From contig NZ_CP070608.1 of assembly GCF_017068455.1 (NCBI RefSeq), positions 2,151,488 through 2,215,487 of the forward strand: a DNA stretch of 64,000 bases. Reading direction: 5' to 3'. Under the pieces are notes generated by a model. It ran no database searches. It saw only the letters and a list, made by a program, of their open reading frames with translations, and was not told the origin of the DNA. The position numbers were made by a program, and so were the translations under genes. The first letter of the stretch is position 1. Each line of letters opens with the position of its first letter. Shown here in pieces: positions 25,340 to 33,767 of this stretch. The stretch is from Fulvivirga lutea (GTDB taxonomy: Bacteria; Bacteroidota; Bacteroidia; Cytophagales; Cyclobacteriaceae).

Positions 25340-25378
25340 ATACCTGAAAGTAGGTATTGAATTAGCCTTTCAAAGGCT
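25340..25378 (+). promoter_or_regulatory. Two adjacent small hairpins upstream of the beta-barrel operon
   Basis: ATACCT-GAAAGT-AGGTAT (25340-25357) is followed by AGCCTTT-C-AAAGGCT (25364-25378), 22 bases before the first barrel start. They could be operator half-sites or a structured leader. Confidence 0.35.
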
Positions 25379-25400
25379 GTAAATTGATTTCAAAAAAACT

Positions 25401-26006
25401 ATGAAAAAGATTTACACACTACTAATTTTATCAACTGCTTTATTTTATTCAAACAAGGCACTCGCACAAGTTGAAAAAGGAGATTCTAATATAGGATTGA
25501 ATGCCTTTTTATCAACTATCACAGGATTGGAAACTGACAATGTTAATGGCACCTTGTTCCTGACTTATCAGAAATATGTAACCGATAATATTTCTTTAGG
25601 CCTTGGTCCATTATATAGTTGGAATGCCACAAGTGATAATTTCGGAAGTACTTTTGGAATGAATTTATTTTTCAATTATTCTTTTTTAAGTTCTACAGGC
25701 AAAACATTGCCCTATTTAGGGCTACAGTATTCCGGACTTATATCGTATAACGAATCAGAAACTACAGATGGTTTTGGAAATACTGATTTCAACTACTTTG
25801 AGTCAAGGAGTGGTTCGCTTGGGGGTAATGCAGGAATCAAATTTTTTATTAATGAGTATGCCAACCTTGATGTGAACCTCAGCTATACGTCAATAATAGC
25901 TACTTCTGTAGACTCTGGTAATGGCTTTGAGGAAGCAGATGCCGAAGGCGGTATTCTTCAATTTACTATAGGGTTAGGTGTTATTATTGGCAAGAAGGGT
26001 AGCTGA
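25401..26006 (+). CDS. Outer-membrane beta-barrel protein (paralogue 1)
   Basis: A 201-residue exported protein with signal peptide MKKIYTLLILSTALFYSNKALA. It begins with QVEKGDSNIGLNAF. Alternating aromatic/small residue strands follow, with periodic Gly and Asn turns, and the end reads FTIGLGVIIGKKGS. The layout is that of an 8- to 10-strand small outer-membrane barrel. It is the first of three tandem paralogues sharing the mature N-terminus Q-V-x-K-G-D-S-N. About 110 bases separate it from the second, so it may have its own transcript. Confidence 0.8.
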   Translation: MKKIYTLLILSTALFYSNKALAQVEKGDSNIGLNAFLSTITGLETDNVNGTLFLTYQKYVTDNISLGLGPLYSWNATSDNFGSTFGMNLFFNYSFLSSTGKTLPYLGLQYSGLISYNESETTDGFGNTDFNYFESRSGSLGGNAGIKFFINEYANLDVNLSYTSIIATSVDSGNGFEEADAEGGILQFTIGLGVIIGKKGS

Positions 26007-26119
26007 TAAAGCCATAAGTCACTGTAAATGAGAGATTTTGAGATATTTAGTTTTGGTTATAACTATTATTTGACTACATTCTAAAAATTTTCTCATTTCT
26101 AATCTTAAAAATCAGGCTT

Positions 26120-26683
26120 ATGAAAACACTTAAAGTAGCATGTGTTTGTCTATTCATGCTTTTACTATTCAACATTCAAAGTACTGCCCAAGTGCAAAAA
26201 GGTGATTCTAATTTAGGCTTAGGGTTTGATACAAATTCTCTGAGTGGAGATAACGGTGAGAGCCGAACAAACCTTTTTCTAAACTACACTTACTTCATGG
26301 GCAAAAGAATCTCTATAGGTTTTGGGCCAAGATTTGGATGGCTAAAAGATGCCAATGATCAAAAGAGCAACTCAATAGGATATAATGTTTTTCTCAACTA
26401 CGCATTTGTTTCAGAGAATGGCTTTGCGATGCCATATTTTGGTGGGCAGTTTACCAAAGTATCCCAAAAGCAAGAAGGACAAAGTGACCCACTCGTTACC
26501 AACAGTGTTGGAGGTAATATTGGAATACGCTTTTTCTTAACCGAAAGACTAAACCTGGATAATAACTTTAGTTACACCAGGGTAATTTCAGGGAATGATA
26601 CCCTGGATGAATTAGGCATTGATGCTGATGGCACTGTCATTCAATTAAATGTTGGTTTAGGTTATATATTAGGTAAAAGATAA
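26120..26683 (+). CDS. Outer-membrane beta-barrel protein (paralogue 2)
   Basis: A 187-residue paralogue with signal peptide KTLKVACVCLFMLLLFNIQSTA. The same mature start QVQKGDSNLGLGF is present, as are the conserved central strand MGKRISIGFGPRFGW, FFLTERLNLDNNFSY and a terminal LNVGLGYILGKR. It is 4 bases before paralogue 3, so the two are co-transcribed. Tandem duplication explains the three genes. Confidence 0.8.
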   Translation: MKTLKVACVCLFMLLLFNIQSTAQVQKGDSNLGLGFDTNSLSGDNGESRTNLFLNYTYFMGKRISIGFGPRFGWLKDANDQKSNSIGYNVFLNYAFVSENGFAMPYFGGQFTKVSQKQEGQSDPLVTNSVGGNIGIRFFLTERLNLDNNFSYTRVISGNDTLDELGIDADGTVIQLNVGLGYILGKR

Positions 26684-26687
26684 GGCT

Positions 26688-27401
26688 ATGAAAAAGATAA
26701 AAATTGTATTCATTTTATGCTCAGTAATAGCTTTAAGTGCACAAGCTCAGGTACAAAAAGGAGATAGTAACATTGGTAGTAACTTCGGATTATTAAGTCA
26801 AAAAGGAGATGATCCCCTATTAACTTATTCAGCTACTTATATTTCTCTTAACTATCAATATTATGTGGGTAATCGGGTTTCATTAGGAATAGCGCCTGCA
26901 TGGAATATCACCAAAGTAGTTGATAATTCCATCGCATTTAGATCAAGAAGTATCAACTTTTTTATCGATTACAATTTCTTAAGTGCCAACGGGAAGGTGA
27001 TGCCCTATCTTGGTTTTAAGTATACAGCTATGCGCACCAATGTTGTATTTGAAGACCCTAATACTGCTTTTGGCATATTGGCTGGAACAGCTGAAGGTGC
27101 TTTGGATGGTTTTACAGGAGGTGCCACAGGAGGTGCCATTCCGGGGGGATCATTTCAGTTGCCGGAAGGAGAAATAACATTTAGCTACATAAGAACTATT
27201 ATGTCATTATCTGCAGGTATTAAATTTTTCGTAACAGAAAGAATTAATATCGATAACAATTTAACAATTGGAAAAGTGACGAAAGAAACAGTAGAAGGGG
27301 AGTTTTTTGGTACATCTATTGATTTAGGTACGGATGATCCGGGAAGTTTAATTCAGTTTACAGTAGGCTTTGGTTATATTATAGGAAGAAAAGGATCTTG
27401 A
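26688..27401 (+). CDS. Outer-membrane beta-barrel protein (paralogue 3)
   Basis: A 237-residue paralogue with signal peptide MKKIKIVFILCSVIALSAQA and mature start QVQKGDSNIGSNFG. It matches the other two in MPYLGFKY, IKFFVTERINIDNNL and FTVGFGYIIGRKGS. It carries a longer Gly-rich extracellular-type loop in the middle (GALDGFTGGATGGAIPGGSF). The caspase-domain gene starts 4 bases after its stop, a strong sign of a functional link. Confidence 0.8.
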   Translation: MKKIKIVFILCSVIALSAQAQVQKGDSNIGSNFGLLSQKGDDPLLTYSATYISLNYQYYVGNRVSLGIAPAWNITKVVDNSIAFRSRSINFFIDYNFLSANGKVMPYLGFKYTAMRTNVVFEDPNTAFGILAGTAEGALDGFTGGATGGAIPGGSFQLPEGEITFSYIRTIMSLSAGIKFFVTERINIDNNLTIGKVTKETVEGEFFGTSIDLGTDDPGSLIQFTVGFGYIIGRKGS

Positions 27402-27405
27402 TTTT

Positions 27406-29415
27406 ATGATTAGAAAGATTGTAATTACTTTATTACTATTTGCTGGGCAGCTCCAAGCTCAGCAAATTTCTTTTGTGCCGGTAGGTAAATTAACCTCAGA
27501 ACTCGATCGTGTTACATCAGTGGCTTTTTCATCAGACGGCATGTTAATGGTCGCTGGAGACCGCAAAGGCAACCTACAGCTATGGGATTTAGATCAACTG
27601 GCGCCAATTGGCAGAGCTCAGGTTAATGATGATATTATTCACCTGAAATTCCTAAGAGATAACAAAGAATTAATAGTTGTTGATGCGAGTGGGAATCTCG
27701 ATTTTTTCTTCGCAAATAATCTTTCTAAAAGCAGATCAAGCAAAATTCCTGATGATCCGATATTGGTGACGGTTGATCCGGAAAAGCAATTTTTAAGCTA
27801 TGTCAATAAAGAGGATCAATTGAAGGTGTATAGCCTTAAAGCCAATATGCAGCAAGCTTCGGTTGATATTTCTAATAGAGTTAAGAAGCCAATTTATTTA
27901 GGTTATGATCGCTTCGGGCAGCAACTCGCTGTAATGGGTGAAGATGGAACTACTTTAACATGTAATCCTACCACGCAAAATATACTACGAGAAGTAAAAC
28001 TTAGGAGCGATGAATTTGCGAATTCATCATCGGTTATGCATGCAGGCGCATCAAATAAAGGTAGTGATTTGTTCGTAACCGGTGTTCAAGAAGTATTTAT
28101 TCCTAAAGGTGGAATGCAGGGTGGACAACCTGAGCGAAGGAATAGTATAATGGCCTATGATTGGGATTCTTCAAATGAGATCAAGAGAATTCGGGTAAAT
28201 AATAGAGTAGATCAAATTGTGTTAGGCCCCGGGCCAACTCACATCGCGTATTATACTGATAAAAGATATGTAATCACATTAGTAGATTTAGATAAGGGCG
28301 CGGAAGCAAGTGAAGTTACCTTGGAAGAATTTCCTGAAACAATAAGTATCTCAGGCGATGATTCTTATCTGGCTGCAGGTGATAAAAACGGCACAATACA
28401 TTTGTTTGAATTGCAAAGGAATTCTGCTCCACAAATAAAAATCACCAAGCCTGCTCTAAATAGAAATTATGGTGAGTCGATGGTACAACAGGCCAACTTG
28501 GAGTTGGAAGGAGTGCTTTCTGATGGATCCAAAATAAAAAATATAAGCATTAACGGACAAAAAGCAGAAATTTTAGCCAATGGAAAGTTTAATGCCGAAG
28601 TAGGACTTGTTCCTGGTAAAAACAAAATCAGAGTTGTTGCTGAAGACTATCAGTCAAACACTGTATTTAAGGATATCTATGTTACTCGAAATCCTGAAAT
28701 AGAAGTTCCAAGTGATGTAGCAAGAGAACATCATGAGGGACAAAAAAGGGTGGCATTGATTATTGGAAATGCTGCTTATGAAGGGGCCGGAGCTTTGGTG
28801 AATACAGTAAATGATGCCAAGGTAATGGAGGAAACACTTAAGGAATTGGGTTTTGAAGTAACATCTATACTTGATGGATCTTATGAAGACATGAAACGTG
28901 CTGTTTATTCCTTCGGTGATGCCATTAGAGATGTAGATGTGTCAGTTTTCTTTTATGCCGGCCATGGTTTGGAGATAGAAGGTGTCAACTACCTGGTGCC
29001 TGTAGATGCAGAAATTAATAGTCCCTTAGATGTTAAATTGAAAACTATTCCTCTCACTGGCGTCTTACGTACAATCGAGTATGCCAATGAAGATGGCTTA
29101 AATATGATCATTCTCGATGCCTGTAGAAATAATCCATTCCCAACAGGTAAGCGGGGTGGGGCCGGATTAGCCAAGTCTACACCACCCGGAGGTACCTTAA
29201 TTGCATACTCAACAGCGCCCGGTAGTGTTGCATCTGACGGTGATGGGGACAATGGGTTGTACACCGGTGAACTTATAAAACAAATGAAGCAACCTCAGCG
29301 AATTGAAGATGTATTTATGCGCACCAGAAATAGTGTGGAAGAAATAAGCAATGGAGCCCAACAGCCCTGGGAAGAGGCCAGACTTAAAGGAATTTTCTAT
29401 TTAAAAATAAATTAA
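27406..29415 (+). CDS. Exported WD40-caspase (peptidase C14) protein
   Basis: A 669-residue protein with a short signal peptide (MIRKIVITLLLFAGQLQA). Residues 20-345 form a WD40-like beta-propeller (VTSVAFSSDGMLMVAGDRKGNLQLWDLDQL, DDSYLAAGDKNGTIHLFEL). A beta-sandwich linker follows (IKNISINGQKAEILANGKFNAEVGLVPGKN). Residues 445-669 are a caspase-like C14 domain: KRVALIIGNAAYEGAGALVNTVNDAKVM, catalytic His near 520 (FFYAGHGLEIEG) and catalytic Cys near 572 (IILDACRNNPF). Such metacaspase-like enzymes usually cut after basic residues. It is predicted to be periplasmic or outside the cell, at the end of the barrel operon. The substrate is unknown. Confidence 0.88.
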   Translation: MIRKIVITLLLFAGQLQAQQISFVPVGKLTSELDRVTSVAFSSDGMLMVAGDRKGNLQLWDLDQLAPIGRAQVNDDIIHLKFLRDNKELIVVDASGNLDFFFANNLSKSRSSKIPDDPILVTVDPEKQFLSYVNKEDQLKVYSLKANMQQASVDISNRVKKPIYLGYDRFGQQLAVMGEDGTTLTCNPTTQNILREVKLRSDEFANSSSVMHAGASNKGSDLFVTGVQEVFIPKGGMQGGQPERRNSIMAYDWDSSNEIKRIRVNNRVDQIVLGPGPTHIAYYTDKRYVITLVDLDKGAEASEVTLEEFPETISISGDDSYLAAGDKNGTIHLFELQRNSAPQIKITKPALNRNYGESMVQQANLELEGVLSDGSKIKNISINGQKAEILANGKFNAEVGLVPGKNKIRVVAEDYQSNTVFKDIYVTRNPEIEVPSDVAREHHEGQKRVALIIGNAAYEGAGALVNTVNDAKVMEETLKELGFEVTSILDGSYEDMKRAVYSFGDAIRDVDVSVFFYAGHGLEIEGVNYLVPVDAEINSPLDVKLKTIPLTGVLRTIEYANEDGLNMIILDACRNNPFPTGKRGGAGLAKSTPPGGTLIAYSTAPGSVASDGDGDNGLYTGELIKQMKQPQRIEDVFMRTRNSVEEISNGAQQPWEEARLKGIFYLKIN

Positions 29416-29678
29416 TCTTCTTCCTTTCTGTTGATATGCCTGAACCAATAGAGAATTGATGCTATTGAAGGTAATGCCAATATAAAGAGCCACCATGTTA
29501 TTTTATCCAGTAGTTTAAAGCCTGGATTCAAAGACACCTGATAAGCATACACAATAAATGTGGTGATTGATAAAAAAAACAGGTGTTGCAGGTTACTTAT
29601 TATATCTCCTGTATAACTAACGTAGAATATTAAACAAATGAGGGTGAGCGGAAGCGCAAATAGAAGTTGTTTTTTCAT
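29412..29678 (-). CDS. Small membrane protein, unknown
   Basis: An 88-residue protein with three hydrophobic segments (LLFALPLTLICLIFYVSYTG, LFFLSITTFIVYAYQVSL, ITWWLFILALPSIASILYWF) and a charged tail RHINRKEED. No family is recognised. Its stop overlaps the caspase-gene stop region by 4 bases in convergent orientation. Confidence 0.5.
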   Translation of the reverse strand: MKKQLLFALPLTLICLIFYVSYTGDIISNLQHLFFLSITTFIVYAYQVSLNPGFKLLDKITWWLFILALPSIASILYWFRHINRKEED

Positions 29679-29719
29679 TAACGGTTAGATTCTTCCGCAA
29701 ATTAAATTAAAAAATATAA

Positions 29720-30088
29720 GTGGCTAAATGTAGTGTTATTGAATATCAGGGCCTGGAAATAGTGTTTACTGATATATCTAATGCAAAACCATCCGAGGCA
29801 ATTGCAGCGTTTGAAGAATCTGTGAAAATCATCTCCGAAAGACCTCTTAATACAGTCTATTCTTTGGTAAATGCCAAAGGTGCAAAAATTAACAAGGAAA
29901 TGATTGATAGGATCAAGGGCGTGGTAAAAAAGAATAATGCTTACAATAAAGCAACTGTTGTTTCAGGCTTAGACTCCATCACAAAATTAATGGCGCAAAG
30001 TATTGCAGTACTTACAGGTAGAAATATAAAATTAGTAGATACGATGGACGAAGCTATGGAGTATTTACTGGCCGAGTCAAGACGTTAA
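29720..30088 (+). CDS. Small soluble protein, STAS/SpoIIAA-like
   Basis: A 122-residue soluble protein with alternating strands and helices: EIVFTDISNAKPSEAIAAFEESVKIIS, then NTVYSLVNAKGAKINKEMIDRIKGVVKKN, then KATVVSGLDSITKLMAQSIAVLTG, then KLVDTMDEAMEYLL. This order and the final DTMDEAMEYL resemble SpoIIAA-like/STAS proteins, but the match is from pattern only. It has its own upstream region and overlaps the rsmG stop by 4 bases (convergent). Confidence 0.55.
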   Translation: MAKCSVIEYQGLEIVFTDISNAKPSEAIAAFEESVKIISERPLNTVYSLVNAKGAKINKEMIDRIKGVVKKNNAYNKATVVSGLDSITKLMAQSIAVLTGRNIKLVDTMDEAMEYLLAESRR

Positions 30089-30714
30089 CCGCCTGGTACA
30101 TAAACCACTTTTTTGGTTTCGAAAAAATCTTCTTTAAAGTAATTGCTGAGATTGTAAAGGCGGTATTTCTTTTTAGACTCCTTCAGTTCTTCTTCCAAAT
30201 CACCACCCTTTAGGTATAAAATACCATTCGGTAATTCATGAACAGATTTTAATTTGAACTTGCCTTTTACCCATTGGTAAAAGGGCTTCAATCGAGTGAC
30301 GGCTCTGCTTACCACAAAATCATATTTATCATCAATCTGTTCAGCCCGTGTGTGAGTGGCTTTTACGTTTTTTAATCCTAATGAATCAGCAACTGCGCTC
30401 ACAACTTTAATTTTTTTACCGATAGAATCTACTAAATGAAATTGTGTTTCAGGGAAAAGAATAGCCAATGGAATGCCGGGGAAGCCGCCTCCGGTGCCTA
30501 CATCCAGTACGTTTGTACCAGGCTCAAATTGCATCACCTTGGCAATTCCCAGAGAGTGTAGAACATGTCTCAGATAAAGCTCATCAATATCTTTTCTCGA
30601 GATAACATTTATTTGACTGTTCCACTCTTTATATAAAGGCAACAATGCTTCGAATTGAGCTTTTTGTTTAGCAGTAAGATTCGGAAAATATTGTGTTATG
30701 ATTTCAGCGTGCAT
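30085..30714 (-). CDS. rsmG: 16S rRNA (guanine527-N7)-methyltransferase
   Basis: A 209-residue Rossmann methyltransferase of usual RsmG size. It has the substrate-side INVISRKDIDELYLRHVLHSLGI, the SAM-binding motif VLDVGTGGGFPGIPLAI, and FHLVDSIGKKIKVVSAV, all typical of the family. The motif SRAVTRLKPFYQW follows. It methylates G527 of 16S rRNA in the decoding region, and its loss gives low-level streptomycin resistance in other bacteria. The ATG at 30714 begins MHAEIITQYFP, which matches other family starts. Confidence 0.95.
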   Translation of the reverse strand: MHAEIITQYFPNLTAKQKAQFEALLPLYKEWNSQINVISRKDIDELYLRHVLHSLGIAKVMQFEPGTNVLDVGTGGGFPGIPLAILFPETQFHLVDSIGKKIKVVSAVADSLGLKNVKATHTRAEQIDDKYDFVVSRAVTRLKPFYQWVKGKFKLKSVHELPNGILYLKGGDLEEELKESKKKYRLYNLSNYFKEDFFETKKVVYVPGG

Positions 30715-30799
30715 GAGGGCTGGTTCTAAGTTACAAAGTTCAAAGATATCATCTTAAAAGAACTTTGAACTTCAAATTTTAAACTATGAACTACTAATA

Positions 30800-31408
30800 T
30801 TAGATATGCTCTTTTTTGTTTTTCACCAGATCGTACATAAGCTCTCTGGCTCTGTGGAGTTGGGCTTTTACTGTACCTAATGGTGCATCTAGTTCTGTTG
30901 CAATTTCCTCGTAAGAAAGCTCATCAAAATACCGCAGTCGAACAAGACGTTGATATTTAGCAGGTAGCTTGGTAACAAACATTTGTATTAGCTCAATCTT
31001 CTGACTTTTAATAGCTACTTCTTGTGGATTAAGGTTTTTATCTTCCACATCAATACCAACTGCCTCACCATTGTCATCAGTAAATGAGGTGTCCAGACTC
31101 ATGGTATCCAATCGCTTTTTACGAATAAAATCAATAGCATTGTTAGTAGCTATCCTAAACAGCCAGGTACTAAATGTGAAGTCTTTTTTGAATTTATGAA
31201 GGTTTTTAAACGATTTGGCAAACGCTTCGATGGTTAAGTCTTCTGCGTCATCAACGTTTCTTACCATTTTAAGAATCATGTGGTAAACAGGACGTTTGTA
31301 TCTATCCATAAGCATGGCGTAAGCCTGCTCATCGCCTTCTTTAACAGCCTGATCGATCAACTTAAAATCTTCTAAGGCCTTATCAGAAAACTGTTTTTTT
31401 AACTCCAT
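30800..31408 (-). CDS. ECF (sigma-E-like) RNA polymerase sigma factor
   Basis: A 202-residue sigma-70-family factor. Region 2 reads YAMLMDRYKRPVYHMILKMVRNVDDAEDLTIEAFAKSFKNL, then FSTWLFRIATNNAIDFIRKKR. Region 4 reads LPAKYQRLVRLRYFDELSYEEIATELDAPLGTVKAQLHRARELM. No anti-sigma gene is adjacent. It overlaps the upstream glycosyltransferase gene by 10 bases, so the two are translated from one transcript. It may be a housekeeping-like ECF factor common in this phylum, without a classical membrane anti-sigma partner (inference). Confidence 0.92.
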   Translation of the reverse strand: MELKKQFSDKALEDFKLIDQAVKEGDEQAYAMLMDRYKRPVYHMILKMVRNVDDAEDLTIEAFAKSFKNLHKFKKDFTFSTWLFRIATNNAIDFIRKKRLDTMSLDTSFTDDNGEAVGIDVEDKNLNPQEVAIKSQKIELIQMFVTKLPAKYQRLVRLRYFDELSYEEIATELDAPLGTVKAQLHRARELMYDLVKNKKEHI

Positions 31409-32502
31409 CGAACTTTTTTAGTAAAAATTGCCCTTAACCCAGTGGAAAGATAGTAAAAGACAAATATAAAATCTAAAAACAGCAATCCCCACATACCGAA
31501 AGTTTTGCCGAATTTATGGCTTCCACTTCTAAACGTAAGGTAGAGCAACAAGGTTCGGATCAGGAAACAACTTAAAACTATGTAATTCAGTGGGTTGAAT
31601 ATCATTGAAGCAATGAATGTCAACCAAAATGCTAAATGAGAAAAACTAAGTATCCCTAGCACCAATTTATGCTTCACTTTATAGTGCTTTCCTACAGATA
31701 GATGCCTCAGTTTTTGAGTTAAAAATTCTTTCCAAGTTTGTTTCGGCTGCGACCAAACTAAGCTGTTGCTACCAATAACTAAAGAGGTGTTTACACTTGA
31801 AGCATGTTTGTTAACGAATAGGTCGTCATCACCACCTGTGGTTTCCATGTAACCAGAAAATCCTTTCTTAGTCAAGAATAAGTCTTTTTTGTAGGCGAGG
31901 TTTCTCCCAACAGCCATATACGGCATACCCAACAAATGTAAGCTCACATATTGAATGGCTGTCCATAAAGAATCGTATTGTATAAATGAATTTAGTATGC
32001 CGGACTGTGATTGATACAAACTAACGCCAGTTACAATTTGTGTATTCTCTGAAGCAAAACCCATAGCCATCTCTTTTATCCACTGGTTAGTTGCTGGTAT
32101 GCAATCATTATCGGTTAGTAATATATTAGTGTGTTTGGCAGCTTTTATTCCTAATGTTAGTGCATACTTTTTGCCATCCATATTATTTGGCTTATGCTCC
32201 ACAGTTACTACTTTCAGGTTGTTATATTTTTTAGTGGCATCAATTAAATAATCTTTGGTGTCATCTGTAGAGCGATCATTCACCACTACAATTTCGAACT
32301 CATTATAATCTTGATCCATCAGATTATCTACTAATTGACTTAAATGCGGCATACCGTTCATGGAGGCGATGACAACTGAAATCCCCTGATGATACTCCTT
32401 CTTCTCCTTTTTAAAAGTAGTGAGCTTAATCAAGAAAAGGCCGTAAAAAAGTACCTGTATGGCAGAAAGAACAATAAAAATTAGTATTAGCGTGTCGATC
32501 AT
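31399..32502 (-). CDS. Membrane GT2 glycosyltransferase
   Basis: A 367-residue enzyme with an N-terminal membrane helix (MIDTLILIFIVLSAIQVLFYGLFLI). The GT-A domain follows (ISVVIASMNGMPHLSQLVDNL) with NDRSTDDT, the metal-binding DNDCIPA, and a GGDDDLFVN acceptor-side motif. Late come a QKLRHLS motif (Q-x-x-R-W-like) and two or three C-terminal helices. This is the processive or polysaccharide-type layout, but the product is unknown. Its 3' end overlaps the sigma factor start. It is divergent from tgt. Confidence 0.87.
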   Translation of the reverse strand: MIDTLILIFIVLSAIQVLFYGLFLIKLTTFKKEKKEYHQGISVVIASMNGMPHLSQLVDNLMDQDYNEFEIVVVNDRSTDDTKDYLIDATKKYNNLKVVTVEHKPNNMDGKKYALTLGIKAAKHTNILLTDNDCIPATNQWIKEMAMGFASENTQIVTGVSLYQSQSGILNSFIQYDSLWTAIQYVSLHLLGMPYMAVGRNLAYKKDLFLTKKGFSGYMETTGGDDDLFVNKHASSVNTSLVIGSNSLVWSQPKQTWKEFLTQKLRHLSVGKHYKVKHKLVLGILSFSHLAFWLTFIASMIFNPLNYIVLSCFLIRTLLLYLTFRSGSHKFGKTFGMWGLLFLDFIFVFYYLSTGLRAIFTKKVRWS

Positions 32503-32611
32503 TAAAAAATAGAAGTGGTCATATTTAGGGTGGCAAATATATACTGATTATTCACATCTGAAAGTAAATTCCATAATCTAAAATTCGTAAGTCTACTTTG
32601 CTTTAATCCAT

Positions 32612-32619
32612 TAACTTTG
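32612..32619 (+). promoter_or_regulatory. Bacteroidota-type -7 box upstream of tgt
   Basis: TAACTTTG matches the TAnnTTTG consensus and is followed by CGCTG, 17 bases before the tgt ATG. No well-spaced TTG -33 element is seen, which leaves some doubt. Confidence 0.5.
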
Positions 32620-32636
32620 CGCTGTTTTTATAGCCA

Positions 32637-33767
32637 ATGGATTTTCATTTACAGACACAAGATAAAGGCAGCAAAGCCAGAGCAGGAAAGATCACGACAG
32701 ACCACGGTGAAATTGCTACTCCTATTTTTATGCCTGTCGGCACTGTTGGGTCAGTCAAAGCTGTTCATCAAAGAGAGTTGAAGGAAGATATTTCTGCTCA
32801 AATAATTTTAGGAAACACTTATCATCTTTATTTAAGACCAGGGTTAGACATTATTCAGCAAGCTGGAGGCTTACACAAATTTAACGGCTGGGATAGACCT
32901 ATTTTAACAGATAGTGGAGGATATCAGGTGTATTCTTTGGCCGGAACCAGAAAGATTAAAGAGGAGGGCGTTACGTTTCAGTCGCATATCGATGGTTCAA
33001 AGCATGTTTTTACTCCTGAAGGTGTAATGGATATTCAGCGAAGAATTGGCGCAGACATAATTATGGCTTTCGATGAGTGTACGCCATATCCTTGCGAATA
33101 TAAATATGCGGAAAAGTCGATGCACATGACTCACCGTTGGTTAAAAAGGTGTTGCGATCGATTTGATGCTACTGAAGGATTGTATGGGTATAATCAAACG
33201 CTTTTCCCAATTGTACAGGGTAGTACCTACAAAGATTTAAGAGTTCAATCGGCAGAAGCCATTGCATCATTTGAAAGAGAAGGGAATGCCATAGGTGGTT
33301 TGTCTGTAGGCGAACCTGCAGAAATGATGTACGAAATGACTGACTTGGTATGTGATATTTTACCAAAAGACAAACCAAGATATCTGATGGGTGTTGGTAC
33401 ACCTGCTAACATTTTGGAATGTATAGCGTTGGGTATCGATATGTTTGATTGTGTTATGCCAACCAGAAATGCAAGACATGGAATTTTGTATACATCTGAA
33501 GGCATCATTAATATCAAAAATAAAAAGTGGGAAGATGATTTTTCACCCATCGATCCTAATCTTGGTGGTTATGTAGATACTTTCTATTCAAAAGCCTATT
33601 TAAGGCACCTTATTACTAGTAAAGAAATGTTAGGTGGACAGATTGCAAGTATTCACAACCTTACTTTTTACCTTTGGTTGGTTGGCCAGGCAAGAGAGCA
33701 CATAATAAACGGCACCTTTATTGATTGGAAGAACGACATGGTTAAAAAGGTAAGCAACAGATTGTAA
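32637..33767 (+). CDS. tgt: Queuine tRNA-ribosyltransferase (tRNA-guanine transglycosylase)
   Basis: A 376-residue TIM-barrel enzyme that swaps G34 for a queuosine precursor in GUN tRNAs. It has TDSGGYQVYSL (D92 region), MAFDECTPYPC, IGGLSVGEP and the nucleophile region DMFDCVMPTRNARHG. The zinc site is degraded. Where the E. coli enzyme has three Cys in DPECDCYTC, this protein reads DPNLGGYVD (L309, G311, D314) over an otherwise gap-free alignment; the fourth ligand His (H340, ASIHNL) remains. The stop overlaps the next start (TAATG). Confidence 0.95.
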   Translation: MDFHLQTQDKGSKARAGKITTDHGEIATPIFMPVGTVGSVKAVHQRELKEDISAQIILGNTYHLYLRPGLDIIQQAGGLHKFNGWDRPILTDSGGYQVYSLAGTRKIKEEGVTFQSHIDGSKHVFTPEGVMDIQRRIGADIIMAFDECTPYPCEYKYAEKSMHMTHRWLKRCCDRFDATEGLYGYNQTLFPIVQGSTYKDLRVQSAEAIASFEREGNAIGGLSVGEPAEMMYEMTDLVCDILPKDKPRYLMGVGTPANILECIALGIDMFDCVMPTRNARHGILYTSEGIINIKNKKWEDDFSPIDPNLGGYVDTFYSKAYLRHLITSKEMLGGQIASIHNLTFYLWLVGQAREHIINGTFIDWKNDMVKKVSNRL

